Assembly: GCA_014284505.1 (NCBI GenBank)
Contig: JAAFYY010000001.1
Span: 6,435,845-6,499,844 of the forward strand
DNA from: Streptacidiphilus sp. 4-A2
GTDB taxonomy: Bacteria > Actinomycetota > Actinomycetes > Streptomycetales > Streptomycetaceae
Length of the DNA: 64,000 bases
Reading direction: 5' to 3'
A model generated the notes under the pieces. That model searched no databases. It was given only the letters and a program-made list of their open reading frames with translations, and was not told where the DNA came from. Positions 54,530 to 63,687 of the stretch are shown here, piece by piece. The stretch's first letter is position 1; each line of letters starts with the position of its first letter. Made by a program: the position numbers and the translations under genes.

Positions 54530-55432
54530 TCAGTCGTCGAGCAGGTTCTCCCGCAGCGCGGCCAGCGTGCCCTCGTCCAGGCCCAGGCCCTCGCCGAGGA
54601 ACGCGTCGAAGTCCGCCCAGCCCTCCGCCACGGCGTCGAAGGCGGCGTCCAGGTAGCCGGTCTCCGCCCGGAGCACCGGCCGGATCAGCGACGGGTCCTC
54701 CAGCACCCGGCGCTCGCCGAACACCTGCATGACCCGCTCCGTGAGGGCGGCCGAACGCTCGTTGGTGAGCAGGTAGTCCCGGTAGACCGTGGCCCGGTCC
54801 ACCCCGAGGGCGGTGAGCAGGATCGCCGCCGTCCAGCCGGTGCGGTCCTTGCCTGCCGTGCAGTGGAACAGCAGCGGCGTCCGGTCCGCGTCGGCCAGGA
54901 GCCGGATCGTTTCTGCAAAGCGTGAGCGCATCACCGGGTCGGTCACGAACCACTGGTACATCTCGGTCATGATCCGCTCGGCCCCGCCGTCCCCGAGCAG
55001 CGCCCGCTGCGCCTCGGCATCCTGGCTGGCCAGGACGTCCCGCAGGGCGACGTAGATGTCGTGCTCGGGCGCGTACACGGGCAGGTGGACCAGCCGGACC
55101 GGGCCGGAGCCGATGCTGGTCACGCCCTCGCTGAGCTCGACCCTGGCGACCTCGGCCGGGTCGAGACCGGGCAGGCGGTCGCTGCCGTTCTCCCGGACCT
55201 CGTTGAGTCCGCGCAGGTCGACCACCTGCCGCAGGCCGAGGCGGAGCAGCAGCTCCAGGTCCTCGTCGTCCAGCCGGTGCAGCGCGTCGCCGCGCAGGGC
55301 GATGCCAGCGCGGACCGTCCGGCCGTCGGCGGTGCGGTATCCGCCCAGGTCACGGGCGTTCACCGCGCCGCGCAGGCCCAGGCTGCGGGCCGGCTCGGCG
55401 GTCTGGCCGTCGATGGTCTGCGACTCGCTCAC
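54530..55432 (-). CDS. Tyrosine-protein phosphatase (IphP-like)
   Basis: 300 residues, intact. Active-site loop LLFHCTAGKDRTGWTAAILL (CxxGKDRT, catalytic Cys about 192) and N-terminal GAVNARDLGGYRTADGRTVR are hallmarks of the lipoprotein-like/IphP tyrosine phosphatases, which also act on phosphoinositides in some species. Starts ATG 55432 within MSESQTIDGQTAEPARSLGL. Physiological substrate unknown. Confidence 0.88.
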   Translation of the reverse strand: MSESQTIDGQTAEPARSLGLRGAVNARDLGGYRTADGRTVRAGIALRGDALHRLDDEDLELLLRLGLRQVVDLRGLNEVRENGSDRLPGLDPAEVARVELSEGVTSIGSGPVRLVHLPVYAPEHDIYVALRDVLASQDAEAQRALLGDGGAERIMTEMYQWFVTDPVMRSRFAETIRLLADADRTPLLFHCTAGKDRTGWTAAILLTALGVDRATVYRDYLLTNERSAALTERVMQVFGERRVLEDPSLIRPVLRAETGYLDAAFDAVAEGWADFDAFLGEGLGLDEGTLAALRENLLDD

Positions 55433-55654
55433 TCGCTTCTCTCCCTCGCTCCGGCTCGAAGCGGCGTCGGGCCGCCGACCGCCCCCGGCCGGGTTTCACC
55501 CGTCCGGCGGCCGAGCAGTGTCCGACCAAGTCTAGGCAGCGCCCCCGCTGCCGCTCCCGGCCGCGTGGACCTCCTGGGCCGACCGTGTGCGGACGTCCGG
55601 GCCGGCCCGACCGACCGCATACAGACGTCCGGGCCGACCCGGAAACAGGTACAG

Positions 55655-55678
55655 CCCCGCCACCGGCCGTCGGCGGGG
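55655..55678 (-). terminator. Hairpin after the small membrane protein gene
   Basis: Arms CCCCGCC (55655-55661) and GGCGGGG (55672-55678), 10-base loop; downstream of the minus-strand gene ending at 55721. Confidence 0.65.
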
Positions 55679-55720
55679 ACGGTCGGCTACGGGGCTGCGC
55701 CGGTCAGCGAGCTGGGGCGG

Positions 55721-55912
55721 CTACTTCACCGCGAGGTAGACCACACCGATGACCACCGCGAGCGCGATGATCACACCGAGGGTGATCAGTCCGGTGCGGC
55801 TGCCCTCGTTGGCGGCGGTGGCGGGCTTGGGCTGGGGCTCGTCGACGAAGGCACGGAACATCTGGGTGCTCGCGGACGGGTCCTCGACGGGGGTGTTCTG
55901 GTAGTCGGCCAT
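55721..55912 (-). CDS. Small C-tail-anchored membrane protein
   Basis: 63 residues from ATG 55912 (MADYQNTPVEDPSASTQMFR). The last 22 residues are a membrane anchor (LITLGVIIALAVVIGVVYLA), the rest is polar. Unknown function; such short tail-anchored proteins are common in Streptomyces. Confidence 0.65.
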   Translation of the reverse strand: MADYQNTPVEDPSASTQMFRAFVDEPQPKPATAANEGSRTGLITLGVIIALAVVIGVVYLAVK

Positions 55913-56112
55913 GGCAAAGGACTCTAGCCAATACGGACGCACCGTAGTCACGCCCCGTGTCGCATTCCTGTACCAGTGTGGCCCGGGCCCCTCACCAGCC
56001 CGGCGGCCGCGGCCGGAAACCCGGGCACGGCGCTCCGTATGTACGCGGCGTCGTCACGGCGGCGCCGGCCGCTGCGGAAATACCTCCCCGCCCACCGGTG
56101 TTGGTCACGATC

Positions 56113-57065
56113 ATGACCTCAGCACCCCTGTCCCGCCTGGGCTCCAGCGACCTCAACGTCTTCCCGCTCGCCCTCGGCGGCAATGTCTTCGGCTGGACCG
56201 CCGACGAGGCGCAGTCCTTCGCCGTGCTCGACGCCTATACCGCCGGCGGCGGCAACTTCGTCGACACCGCGGACGTCTACTCGCAGTGGGCGCCCGGCAA
56301 CAAGGGCGGTGAGTCGGAGGAGATCGTCGGCCGGTGGCTGGCCTCGCGCGGCAGCCGCGACGCCGTCGTGATCGCCACCAAGGTCGGCGCCCACTCGGAG
56401 TACAAGGGCCTCAAGGCCGCCACTATCGCCGCCGCCACCGAGCAGTCGCTGCGCCGCCTCGGCACCGACCGGATCGACCTGCTCTACACCCACTTCGACG
56501 ACGAGACGACCCCGGTCGAGGAGATCGTCACCGCCCTGGACGAGCTGGTCCGTGCGGGCAAGGTGCGGCATGTGGCCGCCTCCAACATCTCCCCGGCCCG
56601 GCTGACCGCCTCCCTGGAGTTCGCCGGGAAGGAGGGGCTGGCCGCCTATGTGGCGCTCCAGCCGCACTACAACCTGGTCTCCCGGGACACCTACGAGGGC
56701 GAACTGGCCGAGGCCGCCGCCCGCTTCGGGCTGTCCGCCGTCCCCTACTTCGCGCTGGCCGCGGGCTTCCTCACCGGCAAGTACCGCAAGGGCGGTCCCG
56801 CCGTGGACAGTGCCCGCGCGGGCGCGCCGGGAAGCACCTGGAGACCGAGCGCGGCATCAAGGTGCTGAACGCGCTGGACACCGTCGCCGCGGCCCATCAG
56901 ACCGAGGTCGCCACCGTGGCCCTGGCCTGGCTCGCCGCCCAGCCCACCGTCGCCGCGCCGATCGCCAGCGCCCGGACCGTCGAGCAGCTGCCGTCCCTGC
57001 TCGCCCTCGCCGACCTGGAGCTGACCGCGGCCGAACTGGAGCACCTGACCGCCGCCTCCGCCTGA
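56113..57065 (+). CDS. Aldo/keto reductase (frameshifted near the C-terminus)
   Basis: About 317 residues from ATG 56113 (MTSAPLSRLGSSDLNVFPLA). NADPH-dependent TIM barrel: GGNFVDTADVYSQWAPGNKG (catalytic Asp/Tyr), VVIATKVG (Lys), DLLYTHFDDETTPVEEIVTA (His) and HVAASNIS are seen. A slip near 56840 joins the last 75 residues (LETERGIKVLNALDTVAAAH onward), which include the NADP-binding TVAAPIASARTVEQL. Substrate unknown. Confidence 0.88.
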
Positions 57066-57160
57066 CGTCCTCCCGACGTCCTTTCCGACGTCCTGACGCC
57101 CCGACGTCCTTTTCCGACGTCCCGACGCCCAGACGTCCCGACGTCCCGACGTCCCGACCA
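57066..57160. repeat. GACGTCC-rich tandem repeats
   Basis: About nine copies of (C)CGACGTCC with 8-13-bp spacing between the reductase and the kinase-like gene, the last four in perfect 9-bp tandem. Not known to be functional. Confidence 0.7.
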
Positions 57161-57194
57161 CCGCTGCCGCCCGCTGCCCCCTGGAGCCCGCCCC

Positions 57195-57827
57195 GTGCAG
57201 GTCCGACCGCTCAGTTTCGAGGCGCTCGCCGACACCGTCACCGAGCGCGCCACCCGGCTGGCCGCGCCCGGCGGCGGGCGGCTGCGGCTGGCAGTGGACG
57301 GCGCCCCGGCCGCCGGCCCGGCGGCCCTCGCGGACGCCGTGGCCGAACGGCTGCGGCTGCTGGGCCGCCCGACGCAGCGGATCAGCGCGGACGACTTCCT
57401 GCGCCCCGCCTCGCTGCGGCTGGAGTACGGCCACCACGACGCGGACGCCTTCTACGACGACTGGCTGGACAGCAACGCGCTGTTCCGCGAGGTCTTCGAC
57501 CCGCTGGAGCCGGGCGGCAGCGGAGCGGTCCTGCCCGCGCTGCGCGACGCGCGGTCCGACCGCTCGGTGCGCTCGGCCCCGGTCCCGCTGCCGTCCGGCG
57601 GCGTACTGATCCTGGACGGCTCGCTGCTGCTCGGGCGCTGGTTCCCGCTGGACCTCACCGTCCATCTGCACCTGAGCCCGGCTGCCCTGGCCCGGCGCAC
57701 CCCCGCCGACCAGCAGTGGACCCTGCCCGCCTTCGACCGCTACACGGCCGAGGCCCGCCCGACCGAGGTCGCCGACCTGGTCGTGCGGGCCGACGACCCG
57801 CGCCGTCCGGCGCTGGTCGTCACCTGA
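57195..57827 (+). CDS. Uridine-kinase-like protein with degenerate P-loop
   Basis: 210 residues from GTG 57195. General fold of uridine kinase-like NTPases of actinobacteria: LRLAVDGAPAAGPAALADAV at the Walker A position (about residues 34-53), ISADDFLRPASLRLEYGHHD, VLILDGSLLLGRWFPLDLTV and RYTAEARPTEVADLVVRADD. The Walker A lacks the GKS/T (here GPA), so ATP binding is uncertain; a sequence error is possible but the frame is intact. No neighbour points to a pathway. Confidence 0.65.
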   Translation: MQVRPLSFEALADTVTERATRLAAPGGGRLRLAVDGAPAAGPAALADAVAERLRLLGRPTQRISADDFLRPASLRLEYGHHDADAFYDDWLDSNALFREVFDPLEPGGSGAVLPALRDARSDRSVRSAPVPLPSGGVLILDGSLLLGRWFPLDLTVHLHLSPAALARRTPADQQWTLPAFDRYTAEARPTEVADLVVRADDPRRPALVVT

Positions 57828-57838
57828 GCCTCAGCGCT

Positions 57839-58279
57839 TCAGGATCCGACCGGGGTCTGCTGCGGCACGCCCTGGCGGGGCGCCAGTTCGACCGTGCAGA
57901 AGGCGCAGCGGGTGGCCGCCAGCGGGACCGCGCTCAGGCACTCCGGGCAGTCCTTGGTGGTCACCGGTGCGACCTGCTTCGGGATCAGCCGCGTGTGCAG
58001 CGTGTTGATCGGGAGCACCACGCAGAAGTAGACCACGGCCGCGATCAGTACAAAGCTGATCACGTCGCCGATGAAGTCGCCGTAGCCGAAGGTGGTGCCG
58101 GCGACGGAGAAGGTGTGCTTGTTGAAATCGCCCTTCGATCCGCCGACCAGCCCGATGATCGGGGTGAGGAAGTCCTTCACGAAACCGTTCACCACCGCGG
58201 TGAACGCCGTACCCACGACGATACCCACGGCGAGGTCGACAACATTTCCGCGCAGCAGGAAACTGCGGAAACCTTTCAC
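57839..58279 (-). CDS. mscL: Large-conductance mechanosensitive channel with zinc-ribbon tail
   Basis: 147 residues from GTG 58279 (KGFRSFLLRGNVVDLAVGIV). Two membrane helices: the first (about 12-36) with the gating pore sequence, the second (about 63-90, DFIGDVISFVLIAAVVYFCV). MscL releases osmolytes at hypo-osmotic shock. The C-terminus adds TTKDCPECLSAVPLAATRCA with a following FC (two CxxC pairs), a zinc-ribbon-like tail that is seen in several actinobacterial MscL proteins. A large inverted repeat lies between it and the MFS gene. Confidence 0.92.
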   Translation of the reverse strand: MKGFRSFLLRGNVVDLAVGIVVGTAFTAVVNGFVKDFLTPIIGLVGGSKGDFNKHTFSVAGTTFGYGDFIGDVISFVLIAAVVYFCVVLPINTLHTRLIPKQVAPVTTKDCPECLSAVPLAATRCAFCTVELAPRQGVPQQTPVGS

Positions 58280-58336
58280 GATGTGCACTCCATAATGTCT
58301 GGCGCCCGGATCCGGCGCGGCAACACCATCCCAGCA

Positions 58337-58401
58337 CCGCATTCGAACACGCCAATGGCCCTGCTCGGATGGCAGGGCCATTGACGGTCGTTCGAATGCG
58401 G
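58337..58401. repeat. Nested inverted repeat upstream of mscL
   Basis: Outer arms CCGCATTCGAAC (58337-58348) and GTTCGAATGCGG (58390-58401) are perfect over 12 bp; inner arms AATGGCCCTGC (58354-58364) and GCAGGGCCATT (58372-58382) over 11 bp, with a 7-base loop. It lies after the MFS stop and 58 bases before the mscL start, so it may be a terminator for the first and a leader structure for the second. Confidence 0.85.
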
Positions 58402-58423
58402 GGATCCCCCGCTCGCCGGTGCC

Positions 58424-60155
58424 TCAGATGGCGGGCTCCTCAGGGGCCCACTCGGCCCGGGACCGTTCCTCGGCCGCCGCGTCCGCCGCCGCGTCCTGTG
58501 CACGGGCCTGCATCGCCGAGACCTTGCGCAGCGGCACCTCCTTGATGAAGAACACCAGCACAAAGGCGAGCGCGGTGACGATCGCGCCGAGCAGGAACAC
58601 CAGGTGCATGGAGTCCGCGAAGCCCTGCTTGAACGGGTCCGCGAAGACCGCGCTCAGCCGCTGGATGAAGGAGGAGTCGTTGAGCACCGCGGACGCGCCG
58701 CTCCCGGTCGCACCCGGGTGCTTGAGCATCTCCACCACCGGCTGGTTGGCCGGGTTGGCCATCACCGACGGGTTGTGCACGGCCGCCTGGAACGCCGGGG
58801 TCTGCGCGGCCGCGGTGAAGGCCGTCTGGATCTTGCCGCCGACATTGCTGAACAGCACCGACAGGAAGATCGCGGTACCGGCGGTCGCACCCAGCTGACG
58901 GAAGAAGGTGGCCGAGGCCGTGGCCACGCCCATGTCCTGTGCCGGGACCGCGTTCTGCACCGCCAGCGTCAGGGTCTGCAGGGTGAAGCCCAGGCCCACG
59001 CCGAGCAGCATGTACCCCATGGTCTCCAGCAGCGGCGTGTTCCACTGCAACTTCGAGCTGGAACAGCACCATGGCCACGGTCATCAGCGCGGTGCCGATC
59101 ATCGGAAGATCTTGTAGCGCCCGGTGCGGGCGATCAGCCGACCGGTGGCGATGGACGCCGACATCATGCCGAGCATCAGCGGAAGCATCAGCAGACCGGA
59201 CTTGGTCGGGCTGGCGCCCTTCACGATCTGGAGGTACTGCGGGATCATCAGCATCCCGCCGAACATGCCCGCGCCGACCAGCACCGACAGGATGCTCGTC
59301 CGGCTGAACACCTTGTTGCCGAACAGCCGCATCGGGATCAGCGCGTCGTCGCCCATCCGCAGCTCGATCAGGACCCAGGCGATCACCCCGATGATGCCGA
59401 CGGCGAAGCAGGTCAGCGAGCGGGCCGAGGTCCAGCCCCAGTCCTGGCCCTGCTCGGCGACCAGCAGCAGCGGACCACGCCGACGGCGATGGTCACCGCA
59501 CCCCACCAGTCGATCCGGCGCTCACGGCGGGTGTGCGGCACGTTCAGCACCTTGGCCACGACGAACAGCGCGACGATGCCGATCGGGACGTTCACCAGGA
59601 ACACCCAGCGCCAGCCGACGATGCCGAGGATGTCGCCCTGCCCGGCGAGGAACCCGCCGACCAGCGGCCCGAGCACGCTGGAGGTGGCGAACACGCGAGG
59701 ATGTAGCCCTGGTACTTGGCCCGTTCCCGGGGCGGCACGATGTCACCGATGATCGCCAGGGCCAGCGACATCAGCCCGCCGGCGCCGATGCCCTGGAAGG
59801 CACGGAAGGCGGCCAGCTCGATCATCGAGGTGGAGAAGGTGCACGCGGCCGAGCCGAGCAGGAAGATCGTGATCGAGGCGAGGAAGAAGGGCTTGCGTCC
59901 GTAGAGGTCGGAGAGCTTGCCGTAGAGCGGCGTGGAGATGGTCGAGGTGATCAGGTAGGCGGTGGTCACCCAGGCCTGCTCGCTCAGACCGTTCAGGTCG
60001 TCGGAGATGGTCCGGATCGCGGTGCTGACAATGGTCTGGTCGAGCGCGGCCAGGAACATCCCCATCATCAGGCCGCTGAGGATCGTCAGGATCTGCCGGT
60101 GGCTCAGGCCGCCGGCCGGGGTGGCTATGGGCGGCGCCGTTGACTTCCCGCTCAC
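58424..60155 (-). CDS. MFS drug-efflux transporter, DHA2/EmrB type (four frameshifts)
   Basis: About 576 residues from GTG 60155. 14-helix DHA2 layout: ILSGLMMGMFLAALDQTIVS (motif D1 region), AYLITSTISTPLYGKLSDLY with GRKPF (motif A), FQGIGAGGLMSLALAIIGD, GPLVGGFLAGQGD (motif C like) and further helices to FVLVFFIKEVPLRK. Slips near 59690, 59475, 59100 and 59050 divide it in five readable parts. It is three bases after the MarR gene, an efflux pump controlled by that regulator. Substrate unknown. Confidence 0.88.
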
Positions 60156-60158
60156 TCG

Positions 60159-60688
60159 TCATCTCCTTGCTCTGCCGCTGCCGGCGACGCGGGGTCGCCC
60201 CGGATACCCGCCGAGCAGCTGCTGTTGGTGTCTCTCTGCCAAGTCCTTGTTGAAACGCCCGAACAGGAGCACCAGCTGGTGGCGGTCCTCCGGCTCCCAG
60301 GCGTCGAAGATCCGGGCCAGCTGCTCGTTGCGCTGCTCCCGGTAGTGCTGGTAGGCCGCGACGCCGGCGGCGGTGGCCGACAGCAGCGTCCCGCGGCGGT
60401 CGTCCGGATCCTGCTTGCGCTCGACCAGGCCCCGGTCCACCAGGCACCTGATCTGACGGCTGACAGTCGACAGATCCAGGAAAGTGTCAGCTGCCAGATC
60501 AGTCGCCCGACGCTCACCGTCACGCACCAGCCGCCCGAGCAGCACCCGGTCACCACCGCCCGGGTCGTCCGCAGCCGGTGCTTCATCGCGGTGATCAGGC
60601 GCATGAACCGCGCCATCTCGTCACCCATCCCGGTGGCCGCCTCGGCCGCAGTGGCCACGGCGACCCGCCCGGCCCGTGACTCGTCCAT
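60159..60688 (-). CDS. MarR-family regulator (frameshifted)
   Basis: About 176 residues from ATG 60688 (MDESRAGRVAVATAAEAATG). After a slip near 60555 it reads LLGRLVRDGERRATDLAADT, with the winged-helix LDLSTVSRQIRCLVDRGLVE and wing RKQDPDDRRGTLLSAT. Typical repressor of an adjacent efflux gene; the stop is 3 bases before the MFS start. An inverted repeat at 60706-60730 is its likely operator. Confidence 0.88.
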
Positions 60689-60705
60689 CGCCGCGCCCCC
60701 CAGTC

Positions 60706-60730
60706 AGTTGCTTGCTCCCAGCAAGTAACT
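60706..60730. promoter_or_regulatory. MarR operator candidate
   Basis: AGTTGCTTGCT (60706-60716) and AGCAAGTAACT (60720-60730): 11-bp arms with one mismatch and a 3-base centre, 18 bases upstream of the MarR start. Confidence 0.6.
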
Positions 60731-60792
60731 GTATCGCACACTTTTCCTGCCGCCAGGGCCCTGCCACCCCCACTCGCTCACTAATCGAACAC

Positions 60793-60824
60793 TTGTCCAC
60801 AGGGGTTATCCACACTGTGCACAA
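60793..60824. promoter_or_regulatory. Cluster of three DnaA-box-like sequences
   Basis: TTGTCCACA (60793-60801), TTATCCACA (60806-60814) and, on the minus strand, TTGTGCACA (60816-60824). The first two are perfect matches to Streptomyces and general DnaA boxes, four bases apart; the third has one change. No dnaA or dnaN gene is nearby. Confidence 0.55.
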
Positions 60825-61000
60825 CCCGGCCCCACCCGAGCACTCCGAGGGAATCCGCCGCAGGGCACCGAGCAGTTCCGCATCGGGCGCGGGCGGGTGC
60901 CCGCCTGCCGCCACCGGCCGGCACCGTCGGCGTACCCGGGCAGGGTGAACCCATCGCCGACCGGACCAAGTCAGGCGTCGGCAATCCCGGTGATCACCGA

Positions 61001-61110
61001 CTGACGGCTGACGGCTGACGGCTGACGGCTGACGGCTGAGAGATGAGGGATGACGGCTGAGGGACGACGGCTGAGGGATGAGAGACGACAGATGACGGCT
61101 GACAGATGAC
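61001..61110. repeat. CTGACGG tandem repeats
   Basis: Five perfect 7-bp CTGACGG units from 61001, then degenerate copies (CTGAGGGA, GATGACGG, CTGACAGA) up to 61110, between the end of the LCP gene and the intergenic region. Confidence 0.75.
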
Positions 61111-61151
61111 GTTCTACGTCATCCGCCGCCGCACACAGCGAGGGCCGCGGG

Positions 61152-62794
61152 TCACCCGTCGCTGGGCGCGCCGCCGTAGTTGACCGGGGTGGGCAGGTTG
61201 GAGCAGATGTTCTCGTCGCCCGAGCGGCTCTCCGCGCTGATGGAGGGCGCGGGCGCGGAGGAGGCCCCGGCGGCCTTGGCGGTCGGCGGGTTACTGAGGT
61301 TGGCCGGGGTGTTGTCGCCGAGCACCAGGTCAGCACGCTGACGTTGCTGTCGGCCTGGAGCTGCGCACCGGGTATGTCGTTCTGCAGCGCCTTGGCCTGG
61401 GCCTCCTGCCCGGCCGGGTACTGGATCTCGGTGGTGGCGGTGCCGGTGGCGTCGCCGCCCACGCCGGCCTTCACGCCCTGGGCCTTGAGCACGGCGACGG
61501 CATTGCCGGCCAGCCCCGCCGTCCCCGCCGTGGTGCCGTTGTAGACCGAGACCGTGATCGCGGACAGCGGCACCCCGGTCGGCGAGGCCGACGGCTTGGG
61601 CGCAGCCTTGGCCGTGGTGCCGAACGCGGTCGCGGCGGCCGAGCCCGGCAGCGGCTCGTCCGCCCGCAGGTCGTTCCAGACCTGGTCGAAGCCCTGGCCC
61701 GGGATCACCCGGTTGACGTCGTTCGGGTCGAACTCGTAGGGCGCGGTGATGTACTGCATGTATTTGGAGTTGAGGCCCTTGACGCTCTCCGCCATCGAGA
61801 CCATCGCCGTGGGCGAGTCCAGCGCGCTGTCCACGGTCATGTTCGAGGCGACATCGGTGGCGATCTTGAACAGGGTCACCGGGTCGGTCAGGGTGCCGTT
61901 GCTGCTCAGCTTCTTGAACAGCGAGGACACGAACATCTGCTGCATCTGGATGCGGCCCAGGTCGGTGCCGTCGCCGATGCCGTGCCGGTCGCGGACAAAC
62001 TCCAGCGACTCCGCCCCGCTGATGGTGTGCAGGCCCGCACTGAGGACCAGGCCGCTGTAGTTCGGGTCGTTGATGCCGGGTTCCGGCACACACACCTGCA
62101 CACCCCCGACATCGTCGGTGAGCGACTGGAAGGCGTTGAAGTCGATCTCGACAAAGTGGTCGACCCGGATCCCGGTCATCTGCTCGACCGTCGCCACCGC
62201 ACAGGAGGGCCCGCCCAGGCTCATCGCGGCATCGAACATGTCGTCGCTCGAACCGGGCACGACGTTGCCGTTGGTCTGGTTGCCTATGCCCACGCGCTGG
62301 TTGCACTGCGGACGCGGGACGATCAGGTCGCGCGGGATCGAGGCGACCACCGACCACTTCCGGTCCGCGCTCAGGTGCACCAGCATCGCGGTGTCGGAGA
62401 GGTTGGTGCCGTCCTTGGAGGAGTTGCCCAGGTTCACGCCGTGCTGGCCGTCGCGCGTCTGCGAGCCCAGCACCAGGATGTTCAGCGGGGTCTGGCCCTC
62501 GGCATTGGCCTTGGAGGCCGCCGGGCGGTTCTTCAGCGAGTCGAGGCTGACCGACTGGATCTGGCCGAAGATGTGCTCATAGGCGTAGGCGCCGGTGCCG
62601 GCGCCCACCACCAGCAGCCCGGCCACTATCAGCCCAGCCGTCTTCAGCCGGCGCCGCCGCCGGGTCGCGCGGCCTGAGCCCCGGCTCCCGCGGTCCCCGC
62701 CGCGGTCGGCCGGACCGGTCCCGGACGTCGCGCCCCGGCGGCGCGCCGAGCGACCGCCCGACCGCTCCGGCTGCGGGAAATCCTCGTTGGTCAT
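61152..62794 (-). CDS. LCP (LytR-CpsA-Psr) family cell-wall ligase with LytR_C domain (frameshifted near the C-terminus)
   Basis: About 547 residues from ATG 62794 (MTNEDFPQPERSGGRSARRR). Basic cytoplasmic start, one membrane segment at about 50-70 (LKTAGLIVAGLLVVGAGTGA), then the LCP domain: NILVLGSQTRDG, LSDTAMLVHLSADRKWSVVA, SIPRDLIVPRP and SLEFVRDRHGIGDGTDLGRI with the conserved Arg residues. A LytR_C domain follows (ITVSVYNGTTAGTAGLAGNA). One slip near 61325 leads to the final Ser/Pro-rich tail ending at 61152. LCP enzymes attach glycopolymers to peptidoglycan. Confidence 0.9.
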
Positions 62795-63059
62795 AGCCCT
62801 GCCCCTGTCCCCACTCGCGCCCTGGTGCCGTATCGCGCCCGGCACGCCGTCCGGATCCCCGCAGTGGGATCCGGACGGCCAGCGCGTGCCCGCACCACTG
62901 CCACCGCGTCGAGTCGCATCCTGAGTACTGCGACGCTCCCCGACGATCTGTTGGTTGCGCAATATAGCAAGCGTCCCTGAGGACCCCTGCGCCCTGTACC
63001 GACGGAGGACCGGCATTACCGGACGGTGCGGGCACGACGCACCCCGGCGGGCAGGCCGG

Positions 63060-63687
63060 CTACCGGCGGAAGATCGGCAGGTATGCGATGTCGAGTGTGG
63101 AGAAGCCGAGCTCGACGCGGTCGCTGCCGCAGCCCAGGGCCCCGTAGTTCAGGAATCCGGCGTAGGCACTCTCCAGGGAGTCGGCATGGAACCACTCCGA
63201 GATCTCGAACGTGTGCGTGGCGTGCCCGGTGAACGTGGGCAGGTGCACCGGCTCACTGAGCCAGTAGCCGTCGCTCCAACGGGTCGCCGGGTACCAGACG
63301 AAGGACATGGTCCCCCAACGCCCGTTGTCCACGCGCCAGTACACCGTCGGTGCGAGGCGCTGCCGGTGGCGGGAGATCCCGCGGGCAGCGGCAGGGGCTC
63401 CGGCTCCGGGTCGATCTGGTAGTTGACTGTCAGATCCGAGCGCTTGGCCGTGCTGGTGTTGTAGATCGGCGTGGAGACGTTGACGCGCTGCCCGGCAGTC
63501 CGTGCCGAGGGATCTCGCCGGCAGGCTGATTCCGCCCGGTGACCCGACTGCAATTCGCAGTACTGCCTGCCCCACTGCCTGCCTGCGCCTGCTGCGCGGC
63601 AGACGCTTCACTCATGGGCGCAAAGAACGTCGCCATCAGAGCGAGTCCGACCGCCACAGAGCTCGCCCGCCGAAGCGTCAATGCCAT
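63060..63687 (-). CDS. Secreted protein of unknown function (frameshifted)
   Basis: About 208 residues from ATG 63687. A Sec signal peptide with ALTLRRASSVAVGLALMATF and a cleavage region ...SEASAAQQ is clear. After slips near 63530 and 63365 the mature part reads VNVSTPIYNTSTAKRSDLTV and then PTVYWRVDNGRWGTMSFVWY, FLNYGALGCGSDRVELGFST. Aromatic-rich, beta-type composition. No domain recognised; probably an extracellular protein. Confidence 0.6.

Larger units (their letters stand above)
60689..61151. other. Regulatory and repeat-rich intergenic region
   Basis: 463 bases between the MarR gene and the LCP gene, both on the minus strand. Holds the MarR operator candidate (60706-60730), three DnaA-box-like sequences (60793-60824) and TGACGGC repeats (61001-61110). 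No gene recognised. Confidence 0.6.

Noticed and set aside
61001..61110. A CRISPR array
   Set aside because: The 7-bp units are contiguous with no unique spacers. No cas genes are present anywhere in the window.
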